A DNA stretch of 64,000 bases, taken from the NCBI GenBank assembly GCA_021531795.1, contig JADYUL010000001.1:310001-374000 (forward strand), in the 5' to 3' direction. The translations under genes and the position numbers were made by a program. Numbering within the stretch: the first letter of the stretch is position 1; every line of letters starts with the position of its first letter. This document shows positions 17,620 to 27,629 of this stretch, one piece after another. This DNA comes from Lacrimispora saccharolytica. GTDB taxonomy: Bacteria; Bacillota; Clostridia; Lachnospirales; Lachnospiraceae. The notes below the pieces were generated by a model. That model saw nothing but the letters and a program-made list of their open reading frames with translations, did no database searches and was not told where the DNA came from.

Positions 17620-20383
17620 AATGAAAGTACATGAGCTCGCTAAGGAGCTTGGAATACAAAGTAAAGAAATAATTGGCCTGCTTCAGGATAAGGGCTATGA
17701 GATTAAGGCTGCCGCTTCGGGACTTGAAGAGGAGCATATAAATATAGTTATGAGCGCTTTTGCCAAGAACGGAAGTGAGGCTAAGGCTACAGGTGAAGCC
17801 AAGGAAGCGGAGGCACCTAAGACAGAGGAGGCTCCTAAGGCTGAGAATAAGCCTGAAGCACCTAAGGCTGAGACTGCAACAGGTAATCAAGCAGCTCCCA
17901 AGGCAGCTAAGGCTGATACTACGGCTGCAGAGGCGCCTAAGAAGAAAAAGAAGATCATTTTTGTAAGTAATCCTTCAAATTCCAAGATGCCGGGCGCAAG
18001 ACCACCCATGTCACATAACAATATGCAGGGACAGGCAAGAAAGGTTGCACCTACACCTAATCCGTCTAAGCCCATTCAGCTTGGACCAAATCAGATGATA
18101 AATAAGGCTACAGGTAAGGTGATGGAAATGCTCCCTCCCAAGAAGCCCGAACCTGAGGTAGTGGAAGAGGTTAAGACAGAACCTGTTGCAACAGAGAGCA
18201 GACAGTCTGCTTCAAATGTTGCTGACACAAGAGGTGAGAGAAACAATGGCCAGAGAGATAACAGGCAGGAGCGTAGGGACAATAGCTTTGACGGTCGCTC
18301 TAATTCGGGAAATTACAGGAATAATAACCAGGGTGGCGGCGCTAATCGCTCTGATAACAGGGGTCAGGACCGTAATAACCGCAACCAGGGAGGAGCTTCA
18401 AAGCCGCAGGATAGATTCCAGGGCGGTAAGCCGGGCCAGGCAGGAGGCAGAGGATATGCTGCACCGGACTTCCCATCAGGTAAGGGAGGCAATAACGACA
18501 ACAGGAGAGCAGATAAGTCAAAGGACAAGAGGTCCAAGAAGGACGCTCTCTATGAAGACGTTGAAATCAAGAACAAGAATAAAGCCGGCAGATTCATCAA
18601 GCCTGAGAAGAAAGAAGAGCCTGTAGAGGAGATCAAGGTAATTACAATCCCTGAGGTTCTGACTATTAAAGATCTGGCAGATAAGATGAAGATGCAGCCG
18701 TCTGTTATTATCAAGAAGCTGTTCCTGCAGGGTAAGATTGTTACACTCAATCAGGAGATCAGCTACGAGGAGGCAGAAAACATTGCCATCGAGTTCGACA
18801 TTATGTGCGAGCAGGAGGTTAAGGTGGATGTTATCGAAGAACTCCTTAAGGAAGATGAGGAGGCTGCAGAGAACATGGTAGAGCGTGCTCCGGTTATCTG
18901 TGTAATGGGACATGTAGACCATGGTAAGACCTCTTTGCTTGATGCCATCCGTAAAACTAATGTTACAGACAGAGAGGCCGGCGGTATCACACAGCATATC
19001 GGTGCTTATACAGTAAAGGTTGGTGATAGGAAGATTACCTTCCTTGATACACCGGGACATGAGGCATTCACAGCCATGCGTATGCGTGGAGCCAACGCAA
19101 CAGATATCGCAATCTTAGTTGTAGCTGCTGACGACGGTGTTATGCCACAGACAGTTGAGGCTATCAACCATGCCAAGGCAGCAGGTATTGAGATAATCGT
19201 TGCGGTAAACAAGATTGATAAACCTTCTGCTAATATAGATAAGGTTAAGCAGGAGCTCGCAGAATATGAACTCATCCCCGAGGAATGGGGTGGAAGCACA
19301 ATTTTTGCTCCGGTATCCGCTAAATCGGGTGAGGGTATCAAGGAGCTGTTAGATATGGTACTTCTTACGGCAGACATCCTTGAACTTAAGGCTAATCCCA
19401 AGAGAAAGGCAAGAGGTCTTGTTATCGAGGCCGAGCTTGATAAGGGACGCGGACCGGTTGCTACAATCCTCGTTCAGAAGGGTACTCTTAAGGTTGGTGA
19501 TTTCATATCTGCAGGAGCAAGTCATGGTAAGGTAAGAGCCATGGTTGACGACAAGGGCAGAAGAGTCAAAGAGGCAGGTCCTTCTATTCCTGTAGAGATT
19601 CTGGGACTTAATGACGTTCCCAATGCAGGTGATGTATTTATCGCCCATGAGAATGATAAGACAGCTAAGCAGTTCGCAGAGACCTTCATTGCTCAGAATA
19701 AGGCCAAGAAGCTTGAGGAGACCAAGTCTAAGATGAGCCTTGATGACGTATTTGCTCAGATTCAGGAGGGTAACTTAAAGCAGCTTGATATTATTGTTAA
19801 GGCAGATGTTCAGGGTTCTGTGGAGGCAGTTAAGCAGTCGCTTACCAAGTTGTCTAACGATGAAGTACTTGTTAAGTGCATTCATGGTGGCGTAGGCGCC
19901 ATTAATGAATCGGATGTAAGCCTTGCCGCAGCTTCCAATGCAATCATAATCGGCTTCAATGTACGTATTGATGCCGCTGCTAAGGATACAGCCGAAAGAG
20001 AAGGCGTTGACGTTCGACTCTATAAGGTTATCTATCAGGCAATCGATGATGTTGAGGCTGCCATGAAGGGTATGCTTGATCCTGTATTTGAGGAGAAGGT
20101 CATCGGTCATGCAGAGGTTCGTCAGATCTTCAAGGCATCTGCAGTCGGCAATATCGCCGGTTCATATGTTACAGACGGTGTTATTCAGAGGAACTGTAAG
20201 ATTCGTATCACCAGAGACGGTGAGAACATCTACGAGGGTGCACTTGCATCTCTTAAGAGATTCCAGGATGACGTCAAGGAGGTTAAGGCAGGATATGAGT
20301 GTGGTCTTGTATTCGAGGATTTCGACAGAATGCAGGAGCTTGATCTTGTAGAAGCCTACATCATGGTAGAGGTACCAAGGTAA
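17612..20383 (+). CDS. infB: translation initiation factor IF-2
   Basis: 923 residues. Layout: IF2_N domain ([20 protein letters not shown]); a long low-complexity linker rich in Ala/Glu/Lys then Asn/Arg/Gly (about 60-330); a second IF2_N region; the G domain with [17 protein letters not shown] and NKID; then the beta-barrel and C-terminal domains that hold fMet-tRNA. A GTPase that joins the subunits at initiation. Start follows TTAGGAGGTAGTATAG. The linker is longer than in E. coli but typical for Clostridia. Confidence 0.97.
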   Translation: MAKMKVHELAKELGIQSKEIIGLLQDKGYEIKAAASGLEEEHINIVMSAFAKNGSEAKATGEAKEAEAPKTEEAPKAENKPEAPKAETATGNQAAPKAAKADTTAAEAPKKKKKIIFVSNPSNSKMPGARPPMSHNNMQGQARKVAPTPNPSKPIQLGPNQMINKATGKVMEMLPPKKPEPEVVEEVKTEPVATESRQSASNVADTRGERNNGQRDNRQERRDNSFDGRSNSGNYRNNNQGGGANRSDNRGQDRNNRNQGGASKPQDRFQGGKPGQAGGRGYAAPDFPSGKGGNNDNRRADKSKDKRSKKDALYEDVEIKNKNKAGRFIKPEKKEEPVEEIKVITIPEVLTIKDLADKMKMQPSVIIKKLFLQGKIVTLNQEISYEEAENIAIEFDIMCEQEVKVDVIEELLKEDEEAAENMVERAPVICVMGHVDHGKTSLLDAIRKTNVTDREAGGITQHIGAYTVKVGDRKITFLDTPGHEAFTAMRMRGANATDIAILVVAADDGVMPQTVEAINHAKAAGIEIIVAVNKIDKPSANIDKVKQELAEYELIPEEWGGSTIFAPVSAKSGEGIKELLDMVLLTADILELKANPKRKARGLVIEAELDKGRGPVATILVQKGTLKVGDFISAGASHGKVRAMVDDKGRRVKEAGPSIPVEILGLNDVPNAGDVFIAHENDKTAKQFAETFIAQNKAKKLEETKSKMSLDDVFAQIQEGNLKQLDIIVKADVQGSVEAVKQSLTKLSNDEVLVKCIHGGVGAINESDVSLAAASNAIIIGFNVRIDAAAKDTAEREGVDVRLYKVIYQAIDDVEAAMKGMLDPVFEEKVIGHAEVRQIFKASAVGNIAGSYVTDGVIQRNCKIRITRDGENIYEGALASLKRFQDDVKEVKAGYECGLVFEDFDRMQELDLVEAYIMVEVPR

Positions 20384-20760
20384 TGCGAAAAGGTAGTATA
20401 AAAAGTTCAGTAGTTAACAGCGAGGTGCTTCGTGCCCTCGCTGAGATAATAAGAAGTGAGATTAAAGATCCCAGAGTGCCAGAGTTTACCTCGGTTGTTG
20501 CTGTCAATGTTGCACCCGACCTTAAGAACTGTGAAGCATATATATCAGTGCTTGGAGATGATGCAAAGGCAGCCGATGCACTTAAGGGATTAAACAGTGC
20601 CAGCGGATATATCCGTAAATGTCTGGCCGACAAGCTCAATATGCGTCATACACCGGACATTCATTTCCATATCGACCAGTCTATTGCTTACGGTGTGGAC
20701 ATGAGTCACAGGATTGATGAAGTAATAAGTGAAGACAACAGACGTCATGTTGAGAATTGA
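20383..20760 (+). CDS. rbfA: ribosome-binding factor A
   Basis: 125 residues of KH-like fold; binds the 30S subunit in late 16S maturation. Motifs: RALAEIIRSEIKDPRVPEFTSVVAVNVAPDLKNCEAYISVLG and LNMRHTPDIHFHIDQSIAYG. Its ATG overlaps the infB stop (TAATG), so it is translationally coupled. Confidence 0.95.
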   Translation: MRKGSIKSSVVNSEVLRALAEIIRSEIKDPRVPEFTSVVAVNVAPDLKNCEAYISVLGDDAKAADALKGLNSASGYIRKCLADKLNMRHTPDIHFHIDQSIAYGVDMSHRIDEVISEDNRRHVEN

Positions 20761-21737
20761 ACGATCGGTTCGATATAAATTGTACGATTATGGAAAAGAT
20801 AATTGATGAAGTAAGAGAAGCTAAAAGTATAGGAATAAGCGGACATATCAGACCTGACGGAGACTGTATCGGCTCATGCATGGCTATGTATATGTATCTG
20901 AGCAAGGTTATGCCTGAAGGCACTGAGATAGATGTTATCTTAGGAGAGTGCTCGGATATCTTCAACTGCATAAAGGATATGGACAAGATAAGAAAGTATC
21001 CGAGACGTCAGCCCTATGATGTGTTTATTGCACTTGACTGCGGCCCCGACAGACTGGGAGATGCAGAGCCCGGATATACCAAGGCTAAGAAGACAATCAA
21101 TATTGATCATCACCTAAGCAGTGTTGCGTCCTCGGATGTCAACTACATCTTCCCCAAAGCAAGCTCCACCAGTGAACTGGTATACGGACTTCTTACCAAA
21201 GAGGATATGGACGTTGAGATTGCCAAGGCGCTGTATATCGGAATCATCCACGATACGGGAGTGATGCAGTATAACAACACTTCTCCCGAGACTCTGAGAG
21301 CGGTTGCAGACCTTGTGTCATACGGTTTTGATTTCAACAGTCTGATCGATGAGACCTTTTATCAGAAGACCTATATCCAGAATCAGATTATGGGACGTGC
21401 CCTCACAGAGAGCATAGTGTTCATGGACGGCAGATGCATAGTAGCGGCCATTGACCAAAAACTTCAGAAATTCTACGGGGTCACCGGTAAGGATATGGAC
21501 GGTATAGTAAGCCAGCTAAGGTATACCAAGGGCGTTGAGGTTGCTATATTTATGTATGAGCTTGAATCGCTTAAGTGGAAGGTATCACTGCGCGGCAATA
21601 AGGATGTGCCGCTTAATAAGGTGGCAGAATTCTTCGGCGGAGGCGGCCATGCCAGAGCTTCCGGATGTACGATAAACGGCACCTTCCATGATGTTGTCAA
21701 CAATCTGTCTGACAGGCTGGCACAGTGGATGGAGTAA
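20757..21737 (+). CDS. nrnA: DHH-family phosphoesterase (NrnA-like nanoRNase/pAp phosphatase)
   Basis: 326 residues. DHH motif set: GHIRPDGDCIGSCMA, ALDCG, NIDHH and DHHA1 end GGGGHARASGC. NrnA proteins degrade 2-5-mer RNA and remove the 3' phosphate from pAp. The start is uncertain: TTG at 20757 overlaps the rbfA stop (TTGA), and ATG at 20790 gives MEKIIDEVREAKSIGISGH without a visible ribosome site. rbfA-nrnA-truB is a usual order in Firmicutes. Confidence 0.9.
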   Translation: MNDRFDINCTIMEKIIDEVREAKSIGISGHIRPDGDCIGSCMAMYMYLSKVMPEGTEIDVILGECSDIFNCIKDMDKIRKYPRRQPYDVFIALDCGPDRLGDAEPGYTKAKKTINIDHHLSSVASSDVNYIFPKASSTSELVYGLLTKEDMDVEIAKALYIGIIHDTGVMQYNNTSPETLRAVADLVSYGFDFNSLIDETFYQKTYIQNQIMGRALTESIVFMDGRCIVAAIDQKLQKFYGVTGKDMDGIVSQLRYTKGVEVAIFMYELESLKWKVSLRGNKDVPLNKVAEFFGGGGHARASGCTINGTFHDVVNNLSDRLAQWME

Positions 21738-21804
21738 TACCGGCACATTAATCAAATAAGCCCGCTGTCCATAGGAATATTAATCGGGCGGCACAGTGAG
21801 GATA

Positions 21805-22707
21805 ATGAGTTATAACGGAATAATCAATATATATAAAGAACAGGGTTATACAAGCTTCGATGTGGTGGCTAAGCTCAGAGGCATCCTTAAGATGAGGAAG
21901 ATTGGCCACACCGGAACCCTGGACCCTGATGCCACCGGCGTGCTTCCCGTTGTACTGGGCAGTGCAACCAAGCTGGTGGACATGCTTACCGATAAGAGGA
22001 AGGAATATATAGCTACATTAAGGCTTGGAATAACTACGGATACCCTGGATATTACAGGTACTGTTCTGAGTGAGACTGTCCCTGATGTTAGCGAGGGGGA
22101 GGTAAGAGAAGCGATACTGTCATTCATAGGACCGATGCTTCAGACTCCGCCAATGTATTCCGCAATCAAGGTTAACGGACGTAAGCTCTATGAGCTTGCA
22201 AGGGAAGGGATTGAGATAGATCGGCAAAAGAGAAGCATTGAGATATTTGAAATTAAGATACTTGATATGAGCCTTCCGGATATTAAAATAAAGGTGGAAT
22301 GCTCCAAGGGAACTTATATCAGGAGCTTATGTGCGGACATCGGTGATAAACTCAGTTGCGGAGCTGTAATGACGAGTCTGGTACGCACTAAGTCGGGCGA
22401 TTTTGCCATAGAAAGAGCATATACACTTAAGGAAGTAGAGGAAGCGGCAGCTAAAGAGAGGGTGGAGGATATGATCACCCCGGTAGACTACTGCTTCATG
22501 AGCTACGCAAGAGTTACCGTTAACGGTGAACTGTTAAAGGCTGTTAGAAACGGCAATATGATAAAGAAGGCCGATATCGCGGAAAAATTGACAGAAGGAG
22601 ACATATCCAAGGTCAGAATATATGATCCGGACGGTCACTTCCTGGCAGTGTATGAGATGGACAGGCCGTGGCTCTATAAGGTCCATAAGATGTTTTTGAG
22701 TGAATGA
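21805..22707 (+). CDS. truB: tRNA pseudouridine(55) synthase TruB
   Basis: 300 residues; makes pseudouridine 55 in the T-loop of tRNAs. Motif GHTGTLDPDATGVLPVVLG carries the catalytic Asp; also TPPMYSAIKVNGRKLYELAREG and CSKGTYIRSLCADIG. The ATG at 21805, after GTGAGGATA, is preferred to GTG at 21796. The last codons overlap the region where ribF translation begins. Confidence 0.95.
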   Translation: MSYNGIINIYKEQGYTSFDVVAKLRGILKMRKIGHTGTLDPDATGVLPVVLGSATKLVDMLTDKRKEYIATLRLGITTDTLDITGTVLSETVPDVSEGEVREAILSFIGPMLQTPPMYSAIKVNGRKLYELAREGIEIDRQKRSIEIFEIKILDMSLPDIKIKVECSKGTYIRSLCADIGDKLSCGAVMTSLVRTKSGDFAIERAYTLKEVEEAAAKERVEDMITPVDYCFMSYARVTVNGELLKAVRNGNMIKKADIAEKLTEGDISKVRIYDPDGHFLAVYEMDRPWLYKVHKMFLSE

Positions 22708-22708
22708 G

Positions 22709-23266
22709 ATGCAGATAATAAGGGATGAAGAATTTCGTATTGAGGAGCCGACCGCGGTATGCATAGGTAAGTTTGACGGAGTGCATCTGGGGCACAAGAA
22801 GCTGCTTAATATGATTATCGATAAGAAGAAGGACGGGTTGACGCCTACGGTGTTTACGTTTAATCCGTCGCCTGAGGAACTGTTTACGGGAAGAGGTGTT
22901 AAGAATCTTCTGAGTGATGAGGAGAAGTATGCATTGTTTGAAAGGATGGGTATTGAGATAGTGATTGAATATCCGCTTAATCTTGTCAATGCAGCCATTG
23001 ACCCTATTGATTTCGTTGAGCTTATCCTCGTAAAAGGGATGAATATGAAATACATTGCTGCCGGGAGCGATATATCCTTCGGTAAGGGTGGCAGAGGAAA
23101 CAGGGAACTAATTGTAAAATTATCGAAGAAATTCGGCTTCGATTGTGATATTATTAATAAGGTTAGGGTTGATGGGGAAATAGTGAGCTCTACCAGAATC
23201 AGACATGCCATAGCAGAGGGTCACACGGACGTGGCTGACAGAATGCTGGGAAGGATAGAGGGATGA
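22709..23266 (+). CDS. ribF: FAD synthetase domain protein (RibF lacking riboflavin kinase)
   Basis: 185 residues matching only the N-terminal FMN adenylyltransferase half of RibF: AVCIGKFDGVHLGHKKLL, FTFNPSPEE, AAGSDISFGKGGRGN and SSTRIRHAIAEGHTDVADRMLGR. Bifunctional RibF is about 310 residues; here the protein stops exactly where the kinase domain (GRPY..G.V..G...GR.LG.PTAN) should begin. No kinase sequence is visible after the stop; the Na/Pi gene starts at once with an ATGA overlap. GTG at 22700 is an alternative start. Confidence 0.85.
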   Translation: MQIIRDEEFRIEEPTAVCIGKFDGVHLGHKKLLNMIIDKKKDGLTPTVFTFNPSPEELFTGRGVKNLLSDEEKYALFERMGIEIVIEYPLNLVNAAIDPIDFVELILVKGMNMKYIAAGSDISFGKGGRGNRELIVKLSKKFGFDCDIINKVRVDGEIVSSTRIRHAIAEGHTDVADRMLGRIEG

Positions 23267-24894
23267 ATTCAACTGTATTACTTGGACTCGCAGGAGGCTT
23301 AGGTCTGTTCCTGTTTGGTATGAACCTCATGAGTGAGGGAATCGAGAAGGCGGCAGGCGCCAAACTTCGTAATATTCTTGAACTGTTCACCAAGAATAAG
23401 TTCATGGGAATGATAGTCGGTATTCTGTTTACCGGTATCGTTCAGTCATCCAGTGCCTGTACCGTAATGGTAGTCAGCTTCGTTAACTCGGGGCTTATGA
23501 ATCTCTATCAGGCAGCCGGAGTAATCTTTGGTGCCAATATCGGTACAACAGTAACTTCACAGCTGGTATCGTTCAATTTATCAAAGATAGCGCCGCTGTT
23601 CGTGCTTATCGGTGTTATCATGGTAAGCTTTATAAAGAATGAGACCTCCAAGAAATTAGGTGATATTGTTCTTGGCTTCGGTGTTCTGTTTATGGGATTG
23701 TCAACCATGAGCTCTTCAATGGGTGTTCTTAAGGAATCTGAGGAAGTGGTAAAGGCCTTTATGGGACTTAAAAACCCACTGTTGGCAGTTCTTCTGGGAA
23801 CCCTGGTTACAAGTATAATCCAGAGCTCTTCGGTTACCGTAAGTATTATCCTCCTTATGGCAACACAGGGATTGCTTGAGCTAAACATTGTGATGTATAT
23901 CATCTTAGGATGTAACATAGGTTCGTGTGCGACAGCGATGATTGCGGCTCTGTCAGGTAAGAAGGATGCCAAGAGAGCAGCACTTATTCACCTTTTGTTC
24001 AATATCATAGGTTCGGTCATTCTGTTTGTTATCCTACAGATTGCAGGCGAATCGATAATTAGAATGATCCAGAGCTTCTCAGCTGATAACGGAAGATTCG
24101 TTGCGAATGCTCATACATTAATTAAACTGTTCCAGGTTATTATTCTTTTCCCGTTCTCATCGCTCATCGTTAGGATGACCTACCTTCTTATACCCGGTGA
24201 GGATAAGAAGGTTGGCTACAGAGAGATCAACACCCTTAAGTATATCGGTGATAAGGTGGTATTTAACCCCGCAACAGCTGTTGTTGAGGTAATTAAAGAA
24301 ATCGAGCGAATGGGTGATCTTGCAAGTGAGAACCTGAATCGCGCGATGAACGGACTTATTACCCTGGATGAAGAGGATATCAATGAGGTATATGAGGTTG
24401 AGAAGAATATCAACTTCCTAAACCATGCGATAACCAATTACCTTGTTAAGATTAACCAGTCAACTCTTCCCATAGAGGATTTGAAGAGCATCGGTGCTCT
24501 GTTCCACGTGGTTAATGATATAGAGAGAATCGGTGATCATGCTGTCAATGTGGCAGACAATGCAAGGACCAGAAAGGTCAAGGAACTCTCATTCAGCAAG
24601 GAAGCCCAGTTTGAGATGGGTAAGATGATGGATAAGGTTAATACAATAATCCGTTATTCCATTGAGATGTTCGCCGAAGGAAAATATGAACATATGACTG
24701 CAATCTCTGTTCTTGAGGATGAGATAGATCATCTGGAGAGAGAGCTTCAGCAGGCTCATATAGACAGACTGACAAGAGGTGAGTGTACTCCTGATGCCGG
24801 AATGCTATACAGTGATATCGTATCCGGTCTTGAAAGAGTGGCAGACCATGCAGTCAATATCGCTTTTGCAATAAAGGAGAGCGAAGAAGAATAA
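23263..24894 (+). CDS. Na/Pi cotransporter family protein with PhoU-like tail
   Basis: 543 residues. Two inverted membrane repeats, each with a QSSSA-type motif (GIVQSSSACTVMVVSF; SIIQSSSVTVSIILL), as in NptA/YjbB-type sodium-phosphate transporters. From about residue 330 follow two PhoU-like helical repeats (VIKEIERMGDLASENL; DIERIGDHAVNVADNA; GLERVADHAVNIAFAI). Likely moves phosphate across the membrane under sodium drive. It overlaps ribF by four bases. Confidence 0.92.
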   Translation: MNSTVLLGLAGGLGLFLFGMNLMSEGIEKAAGAKLRNILELFTKNKFMGMIVGILFTGIVQSSSACTVMVVSFVNSGLMNLYQAAGVIFGANIGTTVTSQLVSFNLSKIAPLFVLIGVIMVSFIKNETSKKLGDIVLGFGVLFMGLSTMSSSMGVLKESEEVVKAFMGLKNPLLAVLLGTLVTSIIQSSSVTVSIILLMATQGLLELNIVMYIILGCNIGSCATAMIAALSGKKDAKRAALIHLLFNIIGSVILFVILQIAGESIIRMIQSFSADNGRFVANAHTLIKLFQVIILFPFSSLIVRMTYLLIPGEDKKVGYREINTLKYIGDKVVFNPATAVVEVIKEIERMGDLASENLNRAMNGLITLDEEDINEVYEVEKNINFLNHAITNYLVKINQSTLPIEDLKSIGALFHVVNDIERIGDHAVNVADNARTRKVKELSFSKEAQFEMGKMMDKVNTIIRYSIEMFAEGKYEHMTAISVLEDEIDHLERELQQAHIDRLTRGECTPDAGMLYSDIVSGLERVADHAVNIAFAIKESEEE

Positions 24895-24907
24895 TGACTT
24901 GATTTAA

Positions 24908-24982
24908 TTGACGGATTATGTTATTATTCAACAGTATGTGTATGCTCATGCTTAGGTTGTGGAGACTCCAACCCTGTCTAAG
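24908..24982 (+). promoter_or_regulatory. rpsO promoter and structured leader
   Basis: A plausible promoter (TTGACG at 24908, 18-base spacer, CAGTAT at 24932) is followed at 24951-24982 by a nested stem: CTTAG...CTAAG enclosing GTTG...CCAAC. S15 is known to bind its own leader RNA in several bacteria, with unrelated leader structures, so autoregulation is likely but inferred. Confidence 0.45.
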
Positions 24983-25015
24983 TATGTAGTGAATATCAGA
25001 TAAAGGAGAGAAACA

Positions 25016-25282
25016 ATGATTTCTAAAGAGAAGAAAACAGCAATTATCAACGAGTATGGAAGAAAGCCCGGCGACACAGGTTCACCTGAGGTTCAGATCG
25101 CTATCCTTTCAGCACGTATCGCAGAGCTCACAGAGCATCTGAAGGAGAATCCCAAGGATCACCATTCAAGACGTGGTATGTACAAGATGATCGGTCAGAG
25201 ACGTGGTCTTCTTGATTACCTTATGAAGACAGACCTTGAGGGTTACAGAGCTTTAATCGAGAAGCTTGGAATCAGAAGATAA
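25016..25282 (+). CDS. rpsO: 30S ribosomal protein S15
   Basis: 88 residues, the usual length. Binds the central domain of 16S rRNA. Motifs: [36 protein letters not shown] and [27 protein letters not shown]. Start follows AAAGGAGAGAAACA. Followed by a long hairpin and a terminator, then pnp: the rpsO-pnp order is widely conserved. Confidence 0.98.
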   Translation: MISKEKKTAIINEYGRKPGDTGSPEVQIAILSARIAELTEHLKENPKDHHSRRGMYKMIGQRRGLLDYLMKTDLEGYRALIEKLGIRR

Positions 25283-25293
25283 TTAAAGGATGT

Positions 25294-25324
25294 TCTCGCG
25301 GGAAGTGGTTCGCTTCTCGCGAGA
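25294..25324 (+). promoter_or_regulatory. 12-bp hairpin between rpsO and pnp
   Basis: TCTCGCGGGAAG pairs with CTTCTCGCGAGA across a 7-base loop (one G-U pair). It has no T-run of its own. Its place recalls the RNase III processing hairpin between rpsO and pnp in enterobacteria; that function here is inferred. Confidence 0.55.
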
Positions 25325-25333
25325 TATATTTCT

Positions 25334-25356
25334 GCTGACAAATGTCAGCTTTTTTT
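25334..25356 (+). terminator. intrinsic terminator after rpsO
   Basis: Stem GCTGACA / TGTCAGC with a T7 tail. Partial read-through into pnp is possible. Confidence 0.85.
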
Positions 25357-25486
25357 ATGGTAACTGTGGTAGAAGAAAAGCGAGACCACTGATGAGTGAA
25401 TAAATATGAGAAAAGAGGTTGTTCCTTCATCAGTAGTTTCGGTTCTTCTACCTAAACAAATATATTCTAAGGAAAAGGAGAACAAT

Positions 25487-27577
25487 ATGTACAAGACATT
25501 TTCCATGGAGCTTGCCGGACGTACACTTTCAGTTGATATTGGAAGAGTCGGTAAGCAGGCTAACGGATGTGCATTCATGCACTATGGTGACACAACAGTA
25601 TTATCTACAGCAACAGCTTCAGAGAAGCCGAGAGACGGCATTGATTTCTTCCCGCTCTCAGTTGAGTATGAAGAGAAGATGTATGCAGTGGGCAAGATTC
25701 CCGGAGGCTTCAACAAGCGCGAGGGTAAGGCTAGCGAGAATGCAGTTCTTACAAGCCGTGTAATCGACCGTCCCATGAGACCTCTCTTCCCCAAGGATTA
25801 CAGAAACGACGTAACACTTAACAACATGGTTATGTCAGTGGATCCTGAGTGCAGACCTGAGCTCGTGGCTATGCTTGGCGCAGCAATTGCAACATCAATT
25901 TCAGATATTCCGTTTGACGGTCCGTGTGCAACCACACAGGTCGGCATGATCGACGGAGAGCTTATAATCAATCCTTCACAGGAGCAGTGGAAGAAGGGCG
26001 ACCTTAATCTTACGGTTGCTTCTACTTCAGAAAAGGTAATCATGATTGAGGCAGGTGCCAATGAGATTCCTGAGGCAACCATGATCGATGCCATCTACAA
26101 GGCTCACGCAGTTAACCAGGAGGTTATCGCTTTCATCAACAAGATGGTAGCTGAGTGCGGAAAGCCTAAGCATGAATATGTAAGCTGTGCTATTCCTGAG
26201 GAGCTTATGGACGAGATTAAGAGAATCGTTCCTCCGCTTGAGATGGAAGAGGCAGTATTCACAGATGAGAAACAGGTTAGAGAAGAGAATATCCGCGTAA
26301 TCAAGGAGAAGTTAAATGAGGCTTTTGCTGATAACGAGGAGTGGCTTGCTCTCGTAGATGATGCTGTATATCAGTATCAGAAGAAGACAGTTCGTAAGAT
26401 GATTCTTAAGGACCACAAGCGTCCTGACGGAAGACAGATTACTGAAATCAGACCTCTTGCAGCAGAGGTTGATATCATCCCACGTGTTCATGGTTCTGCT
26501 ATGTTCACAAGAGGACAGACACAGATATGTAACGTAACAACTCTTGCACCTCTGTCAGAAATGCAGAAGATTGATGGTCTTGACAGCAATGAGACCTGCA
26601 AGAGATATATGCATCAGTACAACTTCCCTGCATATTCGGTAGGTGAGACCAAGGTTAGCCGCGGTCCCGGACGTAGAGAGATCGGTCACGGTGCATTGGC
26701 TGAGAGAGCTCTTATTGCAGTTCTTCCAAGCGAAGAGGAGTTCCCTTATGCAATCAGAACCGTATCAGAGACCTTCGAGTCAAACGGTTCTACATCAATG
26801 GCTTCAACCTGTGCATCATGTATGTCACTCATGGCTGCAGGTGTTCCGATTAAGAAGATGGTTGCAGGAATAAGCTGTGGTCTTGTAACAGGCGATACAG
26901 ATGATGACTTCGTACTTCTTACAGATATCCAGGGTCTTGAGGACTTCTTCGGAGACATGGACTTCAAGGTAACAGGTACAACAGAGGGTATCACTGCAAT
27001 CCAGATGGATATCAAGATTCACGGTCTTACACGTCCTATCGTTGAGGGTGCTATCGCAAGATGTCGTGAGGCCAGACTCTTCATCATGGACAACTGTATG
27101 AAGAAGGCTATCAGTGAGCCGAGACCTGAGGTTGGCGAGTTCGCACCTAAGATCATCAGCCTCCAGATCGATCCGGAGAAGATCGGTGATGTTGTTGGTC
27201 AGAGAGGTAAGACAATCAACGAGATTATCGCCCGTACAGGTGTTAAGATTGATATCACAGACGACGGTAATGTATCTGTATGCGGTACTGAGGCTGACAA
27301 GATGGATGAGGCAGTTGAGATGATTAAGATCATCACCACAGACTTCGAGCAGGGTCAGATCTTCAAGGGCAAGGTTGTAAGCATCAAGGAGTTCGGTGCA
27401 TTCGTAGAGTTCGCACCGGGCAAGGAAGGTATGGTTCATATCTCTAAGATCTGCAAGGAGAGAATCAACCACGTTGAGGATGTTCTTACACTTGGCGATA
27501 CTGTTACGGTTGTATGCCTTGGCAAGGACAAGATGGGCAGAATCAGCTTCTCTATGAAGGATGTAGCTCAGCAGTAA
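25487..27577 (+). CDS. pnp: polyribonucleotide nucleotidyltransferase (PNPase)
   Basis: 696 residues; 3'-5' phosphorolytic exoribonuclease of the degradosome. Two RNase PH domains (AFMHYGDTTVLSTATAS; GPGRREIGHGALAERAL), KH domain (GDVVGQRGKTINEIIARTG) and S1 domain (GKVVSIKEFGAFVEFAPG). The start is the ATG after AAAGGAGAACAAT; an in-frame ATG at 25406 lies in the leader and would add an untypical N-terminus. Confidence 0.97.
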   Translation: MYKTFSMELAGRTLSVDIGRVGKQANGCAFMHYGDTTVLSTATASEKPRDGIDFFPLSVEYEEKMYAVGKIPGGFNKREGKASENAVLTSRVIDRPMRPLFPKDYRNDVTLNNMVMSVDPECRPELVAMLGAAIATSISDIPFDGPCATTQVGMIDGELIINPSQEQWKKGDLNLTVASTSEKVIMIEAGANEIPEATMIDAIYKAHAVNQEVIAFINKMVAECGKPKHEYVSCAIPEELMDEIKRIVPPLEMEEAVFTDEKQVREENIRVIKEKLNEAFADNEEWLALVDDAVYQYQKKTVRKMILKDHKRPDGRQITEIRPLAAEVDIIPRVHGSAMFTRGQTQICNVTTLAPLSEMQKIDGLDSNETCKRYMHQYNFPAYSVGETKVSRGPGRREIGHGALAERALIAVLPSEEEFPYAIRTVSETFESNGSTSMASTCASCMSLMAAGVPIKKMVAGISCGLVTGDTDDDFVLLTDIQGLEDFFGDMDFKVTGTTEGITAIQMDIKIHGLTRPIVEGAIARCREARLFIMDNCMKKAISEPRPEVGEFAPKIISLQIDPEKIGDVVGQRGKTINEIIARTGVKIDITDDGNVSVCGTEADKMDEAVEMIKIITTDFEQGQIFKGKVVSIKEFGAFVEFAPGKEGMVHISKICKERINHVEDVLTLGDTVTVVCLGKDKMGRISFSMKDVAQQ

Positions 27578-27590
27578 TCTTAAAGTTACA

Positions 27591-27619
27591 AGCCCGGATA
27601 GCAATATCCGGGCTTTTTT
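27591..27619 (+). terminator. intrinsic terminator after pnp
   Basis: Perfect 10-bp stem AGCCCGGATA / TATCCGGGCT, loop GCAA, T6 tail. It lies only 10 bases before prfC, whose ribosome site is AGAGGAAAAT. Confidence 0.93.
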
Positions 27620-27629
27620 AGAGGAAAAT

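Noticed and set aside
21738-21804. Short inverted CCCGC/GCGGG segment before truB
   Set aside because: Too weak and without T-run to be called a terminator.
26825-27604. 259-codon minus-strand frame inside pnp
   Set aside because: Shadow of the conserved pnp gene, with no motif or ribosome site.
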